Assembly (NCBI RefSeq): GCF_008704995.1
Contig: NZ_CP023747.1
Span: 1,054,001 to 1,118,000, forward strand
DNA: 64,000 bases
Direction of reading: 5' to 3'
DNA from: Streptomyces nodosus
GTDB taxonomy: Bacteria > Actinomycetota > Actinomycetes > Streptomycetales > Streptomycetaceae
The translations under genes were made by a program, and so were the position numbers. Positions 42,354 through 51,489 of the stretch are shown here, piece by piece. Within the stretch, counting starts at the first letter, position 1. The number at the start of each line of letters is the position of its first letter. The notes beneath the pieces were generated by a model, which saw only the letters and a list, made by a program, of their open reading frames with translations, was not told the origin of the DNA and searched no databases.

Positions 42354-43295
42354 ATGACAGCCACGCCTTCCCGCCTCCAGGACGGCATCGACCGGGCCCA
42401 CGGCTCCCGCCCGACCGCACGAAGCATCATGAACGCCGGATCCACGGTTCCGGCAGCGGTGGGCACATCGCTGCTGGACGACTTCTCCCTCGAGATGACG
42501 GCCAAGGACATAGCGGGACTCGAGGAGGCCCACCCCACGATCCCTCCGGGCACCCGTATCAACATCACCTTCCTCGGCAACGAGGATCTGCCGATGCGCC
42601 TGGCCGCCGCCCGCGCGGTCAAGCGGCTCGGCTTCGTACCCGTACCGCACATCTCCGCCCGGCGCCTGAAGTCCCGGGGCGAGCTGGAGCAGTTCCTGGC
42701 CGGGCTGAAGGCCGACGGCACCGCGGAGAACGTGTTCGTCGTCGGCGGCGACCCCGCCCGCGCCGAGGGACCGTACGAGGACGCGCTGGCCGTCATCCGC
42801 ACCGGACTGCTGCGGCACCACGGGGTGCGTCATGCCGGGATCAGCGGCTACCCGGAGGGCCACCCGGCCATCACGGGCCCCGTGCTGTGGTCCGCACTGA
42901 CGGACAAGCACGCGGCGCTGGGGAAAGAGCTGTTGGCCGGTGACGTCATCACACAGTTCGGCTTCGACGTCGACCCCGTGCTCGCCTGGGTGGAGGAGAC
43001 CCGCGCGCGAGGCATGGACCTGCCGATCCGTATCGGGGTGCCCGGGCCGGCCGGGGTCAGGCGGCTCACGACGTACGCGGCCCGCTTCGGCGTCGGCACC
43101 AGTGCCGCCATCGCCCGGAAGTACGGATTCTCCCTCACCAACCTGATGGGTACGGCCGGCCCCGACCGGTTTCTGCGCGCCCTGGCCGATGGCTACGACG
43201 CCGGGCGCCACGGTGTGGTGAAGGTGCACTTCTACACGTTCGGCGGGCTGGGGGCCACCTCGGAATGGATCGCCCGGTTCCGGCAGGAGGGTTGA
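42354..43295 (+). CDS. Methylenetetrahydrofolate reductase family protein (MetF-like)
   Basis: Flavin-dependent TIM-barrel protein of 313 residues from ATG 42354. Family elements: FSLEMTAKDIAGLEEAHPTI, RLGFVPVPHISARRLKSRGE, AENVFVVGGDPARAEGPYED, HAGISGYPEGHPAI and ITQFGFDVDPVLAWVEETRA followed by IRIGVPGPAG. It would interconvert 5,10-methylene- and 5-methyl-tetrahydrofolate. It differs enough from housekeeping MetF that a role in C1 release from demethylation (as in methylamine or betaine catabolism) is possible. No partner genes are adjacent. Confidence 0.88.
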   Translation: MTATPSRLQDGIDRAHGSRPTARSIMNAGSTVPAAVGTSLLDDFSLEMTAKDIAGLEEAHPTIPPGTRINITFLGNEDLPMRLAAARAVKRLGFVPVPHISARRLKSRGELEQFLAGLKADGTAENVFVVGGDPARAEGPYEDALAVIRTGLLRHHGVRHAGISGYPEGHPAITGPVLWSALTDKHAALGKELLAGDVITQFGFDVDPVLAWVEETRARGMDLPIRIGVPGPAGVRRLTTYAARFGVGTSAAIARKYGFSLTNLMGTAGPDRFLRALADGYDAGRHGVVKVHFYTFGGLGATSEWIARFRQEG

Positions 43296-43317
43296 GACGG
43301 CATCCGCCCGGGAGGGC

Positions 43318-43348
43318 CCGGCGCGCCCCGGAGGAGCCGGGGCGCCGG
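43318..43348. terminator. GC-rich hairpin between convergent genes
   Basis: CCGGCGCGCCCCGG / CCGGGGCGCCGG with a two-base bulge and loop AGGAG, between the convergent MetF-like and dehydrogenase genes. Confidence 0.6.
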
Positions 43349-43394
43349 ACCGCCACGCCGTGCGGTCGGCTGGCCGCCGGGGCCGACCGGGTGC

Positions 43395-44459
43395 TCAGAG
43401 GCGGGGGTCCACCAGGATCTTGACGGCCGTCTCGTTGTGGTGGATCAGGGTCTCGAAGCCGTCGCTGACGAGGTCGTCCAGGCCGATGGTCCTGGTGATG
43501 AACGGCGCCAGGTCGACGCGGCCCTCCTGCACCAGCTTGATGGTCCCCGGGTGGGAGTTGACGTAGGCGATCGTGCCGCGCAGGTCGACCTCCTTGAGGA
43601 CGAGCTTCTGCATGTCGATGGACGCCGGCTTGCCCCAGATGGAGATGACCGTGATGACACCGCCCGGCTTCACGGCGTCGAACAGGGTGTCGAGGACGAC
43701 ATTGACGGAGGTGGCCTCGAACGCGACGTCCGCGCCCTTGCCGCCGGTCAGACGCCGGACCTCTGCGGCGACATCGGTGACGGAGGGGTCGATGACATGG
43801 TCGGCGACCTTGGTGTCCAGGGCCTTCTGCCGGCGCAGCGAGCTGAGTTCGGAGACCGCGACCTCGACGCCCATCGCCTTGAGCACCGCGCAGGTGAGCA
43901 GTCCGATGGGGCCGGCGCCGCCGACGAGGGCGAAGTCGCCGGCCTTCGCTCCCGAGCGCTGGAACGCGTGATAGCCCACCGACAGCGGCTCGATGAGGGC
44001 CGCCTGGTCCAGCGGGACGTCCCCGACCGGGTGCACCCAACGGCGCTCGACGACGATCTTCTCCGCGAGACCGCCGCCGCGGCCGCCCAGCCCGATGAAG
44101 TTCATGTCGGGTGAGAGATGGTAGGTCGGGTTGTTCTCGCCGGTGTCGACCTCGGGGCGCAGGATGTAGGGCTCGACGACGACGCGGTCACCCGGCTTCA
44201 GGTCCTCGACGCCCTCGCCCACCGCGTACACGACACCGGACATCTCGTGGCCCAGCGTCACCGGGGCGGACTCGCCCGAGACGGGGTGCGGATGGCCGGC
44301 CGGCGGGACGAAGATCGGTCCGTCGAGGTACTCGTGCAGGTCGGTGCCGCATATACCGCAGTACGCGACGTCGATGCCCACCGTGCCCGGCTGGACCGTG
44401 GGTTCCTGGATGTCCTCGACACGGATGTCACCCCGGTCGTAGTAGCGTGCAGCCTTCAC
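43395..44459 (-). CDS. Zinc-dependent 2,3-butanediol dehydrogenase-type medium-chain dehydrogenase
   Basis: NAD-dependent MDR enzyme of 354 residues. The catalytic zinc site is formed by CGICGTDLHEY and LGHEMSGVV, the Rossmann motif is VGGAGPIGLLTCAVLK, and an Asn/Asp-rich loop replaces the four-Cys structural zinc lobe, as in (R,R)-butanediol/acetoin reductases. The PIFVPPAGHPHPVSGESAPV insert before the second zinc ligand is also typical of that subgroup. It probably interconverts acetoin and 2,3-butanediol. The gene is monocistronic. Confidence 0.9.
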   Translation of the reverse strand: MKAARYYDRGDIRVEDIQEPTVQPGTVGIDVAYCGICGTDLHEYLDGPIFVPPAGHPHPVSGESAPVTLGHEMSGVVYAVGEGVEDLKPGDRVVVEPYILRPEVDTGENNPTYHLSPDMNFIGLGGRGGGLAEKIVVERRWVHPVGDVPLDQAALIEPLSVGYHAFQRSGAKAGDFALVGGAGPIGLLTCAVLKAMGVEVAVSELSSLRRQKALDTKVADHVIDPSVTDVAAEVRRLTGGKGADVAFEATSVNVVLDTLFDAVKPGGVITVISIWGKPASIDMQKLVLKEVDLRGTIAYVNSHPGTIKLVQEGRVDLAPFITRTIGLDDLVSDGFETLIHHNETAVKILVDPRL

Positions 44460-44644
44460 TTTGAGCCGACCCCTTCGCCTGTTGACGCCCGCATTTGCGT
44501 TGATTTCTTCCGTCGCGCGAGGTATGTCCCTCGTGTGGCGTATTCACGGTAACAGGACGATCCGGGCATCCGCGTCGGCCCTCCGGCCCCACGTGAGGGG
44601 GCCGGATGGGCCGGGCCTTCCGGCCGGCTGGCAGGCTGCCGGGT

Positions 44645-45205
44645 GTGACAGCGCATGAAGCAGTGCACGCGCCGGCGATCACACAGATCAGCCGGGCCCA
44701 GGACGCCACAGCGGCCATCAGGCGGGAACTCACCGACTGCTGGACGGCGGTCATCAACGACGGTGGGGCGGTGGTCCCCATGGACTGCCCCCTGCCTCCG
44801 GTGACCGCTCCGGTGCTCGAACCGGCGATGGAACGGATCGTGCGGGGTCTTTCCCCGCAGCGGAGCAGGCTCCTGCTGGCGACCGTCGACGGCGCGCTGG
44901 CGGGCTGGCTGTTGCTGCGCCGCGAGCAGCATCCCCTGGTGGCGCACTGCGGGGTGGTGAACCACGTCCAGACACACCTCCGCTTCCGGGGCCTGGGCAT
45001 CGGCGCCGCGCTGATGCGGCACACCACGGTCGTCGCACGCGAGGAGATGGGCCTGGAACGACTGCAGCTCAGCGCGAGAAGCGGTCTGGGCCTCGAGGAC
45101 TTCTACCGCAAGGCCGGCTGGACCGAGGTCGGCCGGTGGCCGGGGGCGCTGCGGGTGGCGCCCGGCGACGATCGTGACGACATCATGATGACCCTGACCC
45201 TGTGA
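44645..45205 (+). CDS. GNAT family N-acetyltransferase
   Basis: Acetyltransferase of 186 residues. The acetyl-CoA motif A is VQTHLRFRGLGIGAALMRHT, followed by LERLQLSARSGLGLEDFYRK and AGWTEVGRWPGAL, the usual GNAT C-terminal strand. GTG 44645 is the best start although no strong ribosome-binding site precedes it. The substrate is unknown. Confidence 0.85.
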   Translation: MTAHEAVHAPAITQISRAQDATAAIRRELTDCWTAVINDGGAVVPMDCPLPPVTAPVLEPAMERIVRGLSPQRSRLLLATVDGALAGWLLLRREQHPLVAHCGVVNHVQTHLRFRGLGIGAALMRHTTVVAREEMGLERLQLSARSGLGLEDFYRKAGWTEVGRWPGALRVAPGDDRDDIMMTLTL

Positions 45206-45238
45206 AGCCCCCGTGAAGCCCTGCCCCGCCGTGTGAAG

Positions 45239-46081
45239 TCATGGCCGTCCGACGGCAGTTGCTCCAGGCGCGTCCCCCTTGACCGCCACCAGCACGGCAC
45301 TGTCGCCGAACTGCCAGACCGGTGTGACATGGCCGAACCCCGCCCGGCGCAGCAACTCGGCGTGGCGGCCCGCGGCCAGATGGCCGTCGCAGCCGCTTCC
45401 ACCGAGGGCCGCCAGACGCCGCTCACGCTCATGGAACAGATCGGCCAGTTCCGGGTCCCGGGCCGCCGCGTCCCACCAGGACCGCCAGTCCTCGTGGGCG
45501 TGGCCGCCGGTCCGCTCCGCCCGTCGGCGGCCCACATACGCGGTGAGGTCCGCGGACGGTGCTCCGTCCGGCGGGAAGTGGTCGCCGTTGACCAGGACGC
45601 CGCCGGGGCGCAGCAGTCCGGCGAGACAGCGGTAGGTGCGCAGCAGCACCGGTTCGGACAGATAGTGCAGGGCGGTCGTGGAGACGGCGGCGTCCAGGGG
45701 GCGTTCCAGCCGGAGGGCGTCGGCCCAGCCCTCCTCACCGATGACGGTGTCGACATAGCGGGCGGCGTCGGCGTGATGGGTCCGCCCCAACTCCAGCAGC
45801 AGGGGGTCCATGTCGGCGGCGACGATCTCCGCGGACGGAATGCGGTCGGCGAGCCTGGCCGCCAGGGAGCCGGGGCCACAGCCCAGGTCGAGCAGGTGCG
45901 GCCGGGAACGGCCGGCCGTGATGTGCTCGACGACGTCCGCGATCACGGTGAACCGCTCCTCACGGTCCACCGCGTACCGCTCCTGCTGCCGTTCCCAGCG
46001 TTCCACCCACGCCCTGGCGGTTCCCATGCTCACACCCATACCCCGCGACACCTCTTCCGTCTCTCGGCTGTCCGTCGACAT
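45239..46081 (-). CDS. Class I SAM-dependent methyltransferase under a Zur-box-like site
   Basis: Methyltransferase of 280 residues. Motif I is LLDLGCGPGSLAARL, followed by IVAADMDPLLLELG, the substrate-side AVSTTALHYL and LLRPGGVLVNGD. I start at ATG 46079-46081; a start at 46111 would place the Zur-like palindrome inside the coding region. Next upstream, 67 bp away on the same strand, is the three-gene PLP operon, so the gene may be transcribed both from its own promoter and by read-through. The substrate is unknown. Confidence 0.88.
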   Translation of the reverse strand: MSTDSRETEEVSRGMGVSMGTARAWVERWERQQERYAVDREERFTVIADVVEHITAGRSRPHLLDLGCGPGSLAARLADRIPSAEIVAADMDPLLLELGRTHHADAARYVDTVIGEEGWADALRLERPLDAAVSTTALHYLSEPVLLRTYRCLAGLLRPGGVLVNGDHFPPDGAPSADLTAYVGRRRAERTGGHAHEDWRSWWDAAARDPELADLFHERERRLAALGGSGCDGHLAAGRHAELLRRAGFGHVTPVWQFGDSAVLVAVKGDAPGATAVGRP

Positions 46082-46095
46082 CACGAATCTACAGC

Positions 46096-46110
46096 TGGAA
46101 ACGGTTTTCA
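46096..46110 (-). promoter_or_regulatory. Zur-box-like palindrome
   Basis: TGGAAACGGTTTTCA, a 7-1-7 dyad with one mismatch, resembles the streptomycete zinc-repressor box TGAAAATGATTTTCA (12 of 15 as read on the plus strand). It lies 15 bases before the methyltransferase ATG in a locally AT-rich stretch. Zinc-dependent repression is inferred. Confidence 0.55.
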
Positions 46111-46120
46111 TTTACCACGC

Positions 46121-46150
46121 AGGCCGGCTCAGGCCGGCTCAGGCCGGCTC
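46121..46150. repeat. Three tandem copies of AGGCCGGCTC
   Basis: Exact 10-bp unit three times, followed by a partial fourth (AGGTC). It begins in the intergenic region and runs into the stop codon (46149-46151) of the aminotransferase gene. Replication slippage is the simplest origin. Confidence 0.85.
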
Positions 46151-47375
46151 AGGTCAGCGATGCGAGGACGGTCAGCAGTCGGTCGATCTCCTCCTCCGTG
46201 TTGTACACATGCAGGCTCACCCGCACCGATCCGTCCCGCTCCCCCGCACCGGCCTGGCAGAGGCTGTCGGCCCGCACCATGAAGCCGTGGCTGTACAGGA
46301 TGAACCCCAGGTCGTCCGAGGGGATGTCACGGTGCCGGAAGGTGACGATGCCGTGCCGACGCTGGGAGGCCGGGAGCGCGGAGTCGGCGGCCAGGCTGGA
46401 GGGGCAGCCGAGGATCTCGTACGGACCGAGGTGCCGCAGCCGGTCGGTCAGCCGGGTCGCCAGACCGGACGTCCACCGGGCGATGCGGTCGGGGCCGGCC
46501 GCATGCAGCCAGTCGAGGGCCGCCCGCAGCGACACGATGCCCACCGTGTTGGGTGTGCCCTGCCAGCCCTCCGGCCGGAACAGTGGCCCCCGGGCGTTGC
46601 GGGCCCACACCGCGCCCGTACCGGGAAGGGCCATCGCCTTGTGCCCCGAGAAGACCACGAAGTCGACGTCGAGGGCGGGGTCGTCGAGGTGGACGGGCAG
46701 ATGACCGATGCTCTGCGCGGCGTCCAGGCAGATCGGGACCTCCGGACCGACCGCCTCGCGGATGCGGTGCACATTCATGTCACCGCCGTAGACGTGGTGG
46801 ACATGGGTGGCGGCCACGAACCGGGTGCGCGGACCCACGAGATCGCCGAGGGCACGGTGGTCGTAGTCGCCGGAGGCCTCCTGGTACGGCAGTGCCCGTA
46901 CGCGTATGTCGATGCCGCGCTCGGCCAGCAGCCGCCGGGCCTCCAGCCAGGGATCCAGTTGGGCCCGATGGTCGGCGAACGGCACCAGGATCTCGTCCCC
47001 GTCGCCGAGGTACGGGACGAGCCAGTCACGGGCGACGGTGCGCAGCCCCTCGGTGGTGCCGGAGGTGAAGTGGACGGCGGAGCGCTCCGGTTCGGGATCG
47101 CGCAGGAACTCCTTGACCCGCTCCCGGGTCGATTCCACCAAATGTGTGGTCCGGTTGGCCCAGGGATAGGTGCCCCGGCCGGCGTTGGCGTTGGACGTCG
47201 TCAGATAGGTCTGGACGGCCTCCAGTACGGCCCGCGGCTTCTGGGAGGTCGCCGCGCTGTCGAGGTACGCCAGCTCCGGATCGGCGGTGAGGATCGGGAA
47301 CTGCTCCCTCAACTCCCGCTGCCAGTACGTGTCACCGTCCCGCCCCGTGCCGGGGAGCGGCTGTCCGGCGCTCAT
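46149..47375 (-). CDS. Class V aminotransferase (cysteine desulfurase/SufS-like)
   Basis: PLP enzyme of 408 residues. The start ATG overlaps the upstream stop. Fold landmarks: ELAYLDSAATSQKPRAVLEA, FTSGTTEGLRTVARDWL, VAATHVHHVYGGDMNVHRI, CLDAAQSIGHLPV, and the PLP lysine in VVFSGHKAMALPGTGAVWAR. It is closest in style to SufS/CsdA. There are Cys residues near the C-terminus (GFMVRADSLCQAGAG), and the context with a cysteine synthase-rhodanese fusion suggests sulfur transfer or C-S lyase chemistry. Last gene of the PLP operon. Confidence 0.9.
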   Translation of the reverse strand: MSAGQPLPGTGRDGDTYWQRELREQFPILTADPELAYLDSAATSQKPRAVLEAVQTYLTTSNANAGRGTYPWANRTTHLVESTRERVKEFLRDPEPERSAVHFTSGTTEGLRTVARDWLVPYLGDGDEILVPFADHRAQLDPWLEARRLLAERGIDIRVRALPYQEASGDYDHRALGDLVGPRTRFVAATHVHHVYGGDMNVHRIREAVGPEVPICLDAAQSIGHLPVHLDDPALDVDFVVFSGHKAMALPGTGAVWARNARGPLFRPEGWQGTPNTVGIVSLRAALDWLHAAGPDRIARWTSGLATRLTDRLRHLGPYEILGCPSSLAADSALPASQRRHGIVTFRHRDIPSDDLGFILYSHGFMVRADSLCQAGAGERDGSVRVSLHVYNTEEEIDRLLTVLASLT

Positions 47376-48709
47376 TCGCGCACCAGCGGAGCGCCCGCGT
47401 CCCGCCAGCCGACTATGCCGCCCTCCAGACTGCGGATGTCCGGGTGCCCCATCCGGGTCAGCGCGGCGGCGTAGCGCAGTGACTTCTCGCCGACGGGGCA
47501 GGCCAGCAGCACGGGCGTCCGCTTGCTGAAGGGGAGTCCGCCTCTGAGCAGGTCCTCGAACAGTTCGTCGACGATATTGACCGAACCCTCGATGTGCAGG
47601 GCGGCGTAGGCGTGCGGGCTGCGCAGATCGACCACCAGCGGCCGGGGTTCGCCCGTCGTGGTCCAGCGCAGGGCTTCGTCCACACCGATGACCCGGGCCG
47701 ACTCCCGGACCTCGGCGTCGGTGAGGGCCGAGGCGGAGTGTCCCCGGCCCGCGCGGCCCAGGAGCTCCGGGCGGCGCTGGCGCACATAGCTGAGATAGCT
47801 CTCGGCCCGGTCGCACACGATGAAGACCGCCGTCCGGCGTTGCCCGGTGTCCTCCAACTCGGCGTCGGCCTGCCGCAGATGCCGTACCGCCCCCTGGTAG
47901 GCGGCGCCTCCGGTCGGCCCCGACAGCAGCCCGCAGCGCCGGATGAGGGTGATCATCCCGTCGAGGGCCTCGTGCGAGGTCACCGACTCGATGGTGTCGT
48001 AGGTCGCCGGGTCGAACAGGCCGACCTGGTGGACCTCGTCGATGGTGCGGATGCCGGGTATGAAGTCCGACTTGTGGGCGACCAGGCCGAGGACCCGCAC
48101 CCGTGGGTCGTGCTCGCGCAGGGCCCGGGCGACACCGGTCGACGAACCGGCCGTGCCCACACAGGCGATGAACCAGTCCGGCACCTTCCCGTCCAGGTCC
48201 TTCACTATCTCGGGTCCGGTACCCGCCGCGTGCGCCTCGACATTGCGCGGGTTGAAGTACTGGTCGGTGTGCAGATAGGTGCTGCCGGGGTCGGAGAGCG
48301 CCTGGTGGAAGTGGGTCAGCGGATCGTCCGTGTCGGTCGGGTCGAGGCACTCGCTGCGTCCCGGGAGCTCTTCGATCTCGGCGCCGAGGAGCAGCAGCAG
48401 GTCCTTGATCTCGGGGACGCGCATCCGGTTGGTGACGCTCTTGAACTTCAGCCCGTGCATGCCGGCCAGCAGGGCGAGGGCCTTGGCCGTGTTGCCGCTG
48501 GAGAGTTCCACGACGGTCCCGTCGCCGTCGGCCGCGCCCTCCAGCAGGGGCCTGGCCATGTGCCAGGCGGGCCGGTCCTTGACGGACCCGAACGGGTTGA
48601 GCATCTCCAGCTTCGCGTAGAGGTCGATGTTGCGCAGCCCGTGCACGGCGGGGTCGATGCGCACCAGCGGCGTGTTGCCGATGGCCTCCGTGATGCTGTC
48701 GTACCTCAT
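47372..48709 (-). CDS. Cysteine synthase-like PLP protein fused to a rhodanese domain
   Basis: Protein of 445 residues. The N-terminal fold-type II PLP domain (1-320) opens like O-acetylserine sulfhydrylase (ITEAIGNTPLVRIDPAVHGL), with the PLP lysine in NPFGSVKDRPAW, the substrate loop VELSSGNTAKALALLAGMHG, and CVGTAGSSTGVARAL binding PLP phosphate. The C-terminal rhodanese domain (about 345-445) has LVVDLRSPHAYAALHIEGSV and the catalytic Cys in VLLACPVGEKSLRY. The fusion suggests direct use of persulfide sulfur, or beta-replacement coupled to sulfur relay (inference). It overlaps both neighbouring genes by ATGA. Confidence 0.91.
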   Translation of the reverse strand: MRYDSITEAIGNTPLVRIDPAVHGLRNIDLYAKLEMLNPFGSVKDRPAWHMARPLLEGAADGDGTVVELSSGNTAKALALLAGMHGLKFKSVTNRMRVPEIKDLLLLLGAEIEELPGRSECLDPTDTDDPLTHFHQALSDPGSTYLHTDQYFNPRNVEAHAAGTGPEIVKDLDGKVPDWFIACVGTAGSSTGVARALREHDPRVRVLGLVAHKSDFIPGIRTIDEVHQVGLFDPATYDTIESVTSHEALDGMITLIRRCGLLSGPTGGAAYQGAVRHLRQADAELEDTGQRRTAVFIVCDRAESYLSYVRQRRPELLGRAGRGHSASALTDAEVRESARVIGVDEALRWTTTGEPRPLVVDLRSPHAYAALHIEGSVNIVDELFEDLLRGGLPFSKRTPVLLACPVGEKSLRYAAALTRMGHPDIRSLEGGIVGWRDAGAPLVRE

Positions 48710-50205
48710 GCGCTTGTTCCCCCCGGGGATGGGATCGGCCAGTAGTCCTCGTCCGGACACCAGCGCCAGTCGTCGTCGCCCTGCCGTTCCACCGCGACCG
48801 TTCTCGCGAACGGCTGTCGCTGCGCTCGGTGGGCGTGGAAGTCCATCGCGTAGCCGGCGGTGTTGGCGAAGGCCAGCAGATCGCCCGGGCGCGGCAGCCG
48901 GGGAAGGTGGACCAGGCGGCGGGTGATCAGATCGGCCTCCAGGCAGAGATTGCCGGCCAGAAAGACGCCGACCGGACCTTCCTCGCCCTCCTCCGGCTTC
49001 CCGCGCGGCAGCAGCACGGGGTCCACCAGGACGCCGTGCTCCTCGAGGCTCATGTCCCCCGCGTTCATCCCGAGGCGCACCAGGTGATGCCCGGAGTCGG
49101 CGTCCGCGAGCCGCACGTCCAGCACGCGTGCGAGGGTCAGCCCGCACTGGTCGACCAGGGCACGACCGGGTTCGATGTAGAGGTCGTGGAGGTGTTCCAG
49201 GAGGAGGTTCGCCGACGACCGGCCCAGGACCGGTGCGGGCAGCGAGAGGAGTTCGTCGAGATAGCCGGGGCCGGCGGTGGGACGGTGGCCCGGATACAGC
49301 GCCACGGCCCCGCGCACCGTGCCGCCCTCGTTGCGCAGCCCGTAACCATGGCCGCGCCAGGTCAGCGGTGGGCGGCTGCCGAGCACCGCCTCGCTCAGCG
49401 CGGTGGTCCACCGTTCCCACTCCCCGGCCTCGGCGACATAGCCGATTCCGAACCCGCCGCCGATGTCGACGGCGCGCGGGGCGAGGCCACGCGCCCGGCA
49501 GGTGTCCATGAACAGCACACACTGCTCCAGGGCCCGGACCTTCTCCTCCACGCCGGTGGTGTCCAGGTGGTAGGCGACACCGGTCAACTCGACGGCGTCC
49601 GCGTTCCGTTCGAGGGCCGACAGCAGCTCCTCCGCATCCCGCAGCGGGGTGCCGAAGCGGCTGCGCCGTGAGAGCAGGCGGGTGCCCGCTCCCCCGTGGC
49701 CGTCGGCCGACTCGAATCCGGACAGCCGCACCAGCACGGCGACACGGCCGAGACCGTGCGTCCGCACCAGGGCGGAGAGTTGTTCGAGCTCGTTCGGCGA
49801 GTCGAGGTTCACCGTGGCTCCCACCCGTGCCGCCAGCCATAAGAACTCCGCGTCCTTGGGGCCGGTGGCCAGGATCCGGTCACCGGTGAACCCGCAGCTC
49901 AGGGCGTGCCGCAGTTCCTCGAGCGAGGCGACGTCGACACCGACGGCGGCCACGTCCTCCGCCGCCAGTCTCCGCACCAGCGCGCTGGACCGGTTCGCCT
50001 TGTGCGCGAAGTACACGCGCCCGGTGAGACGGTGACGGCTGTAGACGGCACGGAAGCGCCGGGCGTTCTCGGCGACGGTCTCGGGGAGCAGCACGTTGAG
50101 CGGGGACCCCAGCGCGTCGACCAGCGAGTGCAGAAACGTTCCGGCCCTCAGCAGCGAGGCGAGCGGCGGATCCACCCGTGGCCTCAGATACAAGGGCGCA
50201 TCCAT
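48706..50205 (-). CDS. Y4yA-like PLP-dependent enzyme (diaminopimelate/ornithine decarboxylase fold)
   Basis: Fold-type III PLP enzyme of 499 residues, first gene of the operon. PLP lysine in GRVYFAHKANRSSALVRR, then GVDVASLEELRHAL, the phosphate-binding GGGFGIGYVAEAG (PRAVDIGGGFGIGY), LYIEPGRALVDQCG and a C-terminal LAGNLCLEADLITRRL with the Cys/Glu of the partner active site. It resembles the uncharacterised Y4yA family, not housekeeping LysA. A decarboxylase or racemase role on an amino acid built by the next two enzymes is an inference. The ATG has GGGGAGGGGG upstream. Confidence 0.86.
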   Translation of the reverse strand: MDAPLYLRPRVDPPLASLLRAGTFLHSLVDALGSPLNVLLPETVAENARRFRAVYSRHRLTGRVYFAHKANRSSALVRRLAAEDVAAVGVDVASLEELRHALSCGFTGDRILATGPKDAEFLWLAARVGATVNLDSPNELEQLSALVRTHGLGRVAVLVRLSGFESADGHGGAGTRLLSRRSRFGTPLRDAEELLSALERNADAVELTGVAYHLDTTGVEEKVRALEQCVLFMDTCRARGLAPRAVDIGGGFGIGYVAEAGEWERWTTALSEAVLGSRPPLTWRGHGYGLRNEGGTVRGAVALYPGHRPTAGPGYLDELLSLPAPVLGRSSANLLLEHLHDLYIEPGRALVDQCGLTLARVLDVRLADADSGHHLVRLGMNAGDMSLEEHGVLVDPVLLPRGKPEEGEEGPVGVFLAGNLCLEADLITRRLVHLPRLPRPGDLLAFANTAGYAMDFHAHRAQRQPFARTVAVERQGDDDWRWCPDEDYWPIPSPGGTSA

Positions 50206-50400
50206 GCGAGCCCCCTCCCCTTCCTCTGTCGGCCGACCGTCGCTCCGACGATCGTTCGGGGATAGTCGTTTCCCGCTGCACCCATCGCTAAGCCTCATGA
50301 GCACGGCTGGAGCGGATTGATGGGCATAAATTTCATTTCCATCTCCCCCCTTCCCATCAGCCCCTGCGGCACGCCGTCCGTCCCTGCGGCACGAGGCGTT

Positions 50401-51252
50401 CTACCGGCGGACCGCCGAGATCAGTCCGCCGGGACGCTCCTCGCGCTGCGGCGGGGTGCTGATCGGGCGGCCGTAGGCGGCAGCGCACTCGCGCAGGGTG
50501 TGGCTGACGGCCTCCCAGCCGTGCCCGGCCAGCCAGCCCACCGGGTCGTCGGGCGTCTCCGAGACCCACATGGACGCCGCCGATCCCGGCGCGGCGTCCG
50601 CTCCGAAGCGCTCGATCACGCCGCGCGAGCCCAATGTCAGCCCCATCCGACTGCCCGGCGCCGACTGCGCGCTGATCCGGGCCAGCAGCAGTTCCACCGC
50701 GTCCTCGGGCAGATAGATCAGCAGTCCTTCGGCGATCCACACGGTCGGCGCCGCCGGGTCGTGGCCCGCGGCGGCCAGCGCGCCCGGCCAGTCCTCACGC
50801 AGATCCACCGCGACGGTGATCCGCTCGCAGCGCGCGACGGCCCGCTCCTGGCGCAGCACCGAGGCCTTGAAGTCCAGTGGCGCGGCGGTGTCGACCTCGA
50901 ACAGCCGGGTGCCCTCGGGCCAGTCCATCCGGAAGGCCCGGCTGTCCATGCCGGCACCGAGCAGCACGACCTGCCGGACACCGGACGCGGAGGCCTGCCG
51001 CAACAGGTCATCGAGGAATTTCGTCCTGATGACGATGGAGAACGCCACGCCTCGCCGGCGGCGTCGCGCGGCCTCGTCATCGGGCCGCGGCGGCGAGGAG
51101 GGCCACAGGCCGCCGGCGGCGGCGAAAGCCTGTGCCAGCGGGTCGCGGAACAGCGCGTTCTCCCGCTCGGTCTCCAGCGCCCGCACCCTGGCCACCCCCA
51201 CCGCAGTGGCCCACACTCCCGACGGCTGCACCTGCTCCTGCTCATCACTCAC
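50401..51252 (-). CDS. SAM-dependent methyltransferase (TIGR00027/LCM-like)
   Basis: Protein of 283 residues of the actinobacterial leucine-carboxyl-methyltransferase-like family. VWATAVGVARVRALETERE and RDPLAQAFAAA open it, the SAM motif is VVLLGAGMDSRAFRM followed by LFEVDTAAPLDFK, and TVWIAEGLLIYLPEDAVELL is the family's second signature. These proteins probably O-methylate carboxylates, often of secondary metabolites; the substrate is unknown here. The gene is monocistronic. Confidence 0.9.
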   Translation of the reverse strand: MSDEQEQVQPSGVWATAVGVARVRALETERENALFRDPLAQAFAAAGGLWPSSPPRPDDEAARRRRRGVAFSIVIRTKFLDDLLRQASASGVRQVVLLGAGMDSRAFRMDWPEGTRLFEVDTAAPLDFKASVLRQERAVARCERITVAVDLREDWPGALAAAGHDPAAPTVWIAEGLLIYLPEDAVELLLARISAQSAPGSRMGLTLGSRGVIERFGADAAPGSAASMWVSETPDDPVGWLAGHGWEAVSHTLRECAAAYGRPISTPPQREERPGGLISAVRR

Positions 51253-51489
51253 CGCGCCAGCCTAGATGCTCGTTCCCAGCGGGCCTGATGAGTGGAGCCG
51301 GGTTGATGCGCGGTCGGCCGGTCACTGGCTGACGGCGGCAGAACACCGCTCCAGCCCTGACGGCGTCTCCTTCCTCGGCGTCCGAACAATCGCCCTGCCA
51401 AGGCTCAACTCACTCTGTTCCAGGGCCGATAGCTTCATGGAGGCACCTCCCTGGTTCCTCCAGGACAATCGCTCACACCAAGGAGAGCC

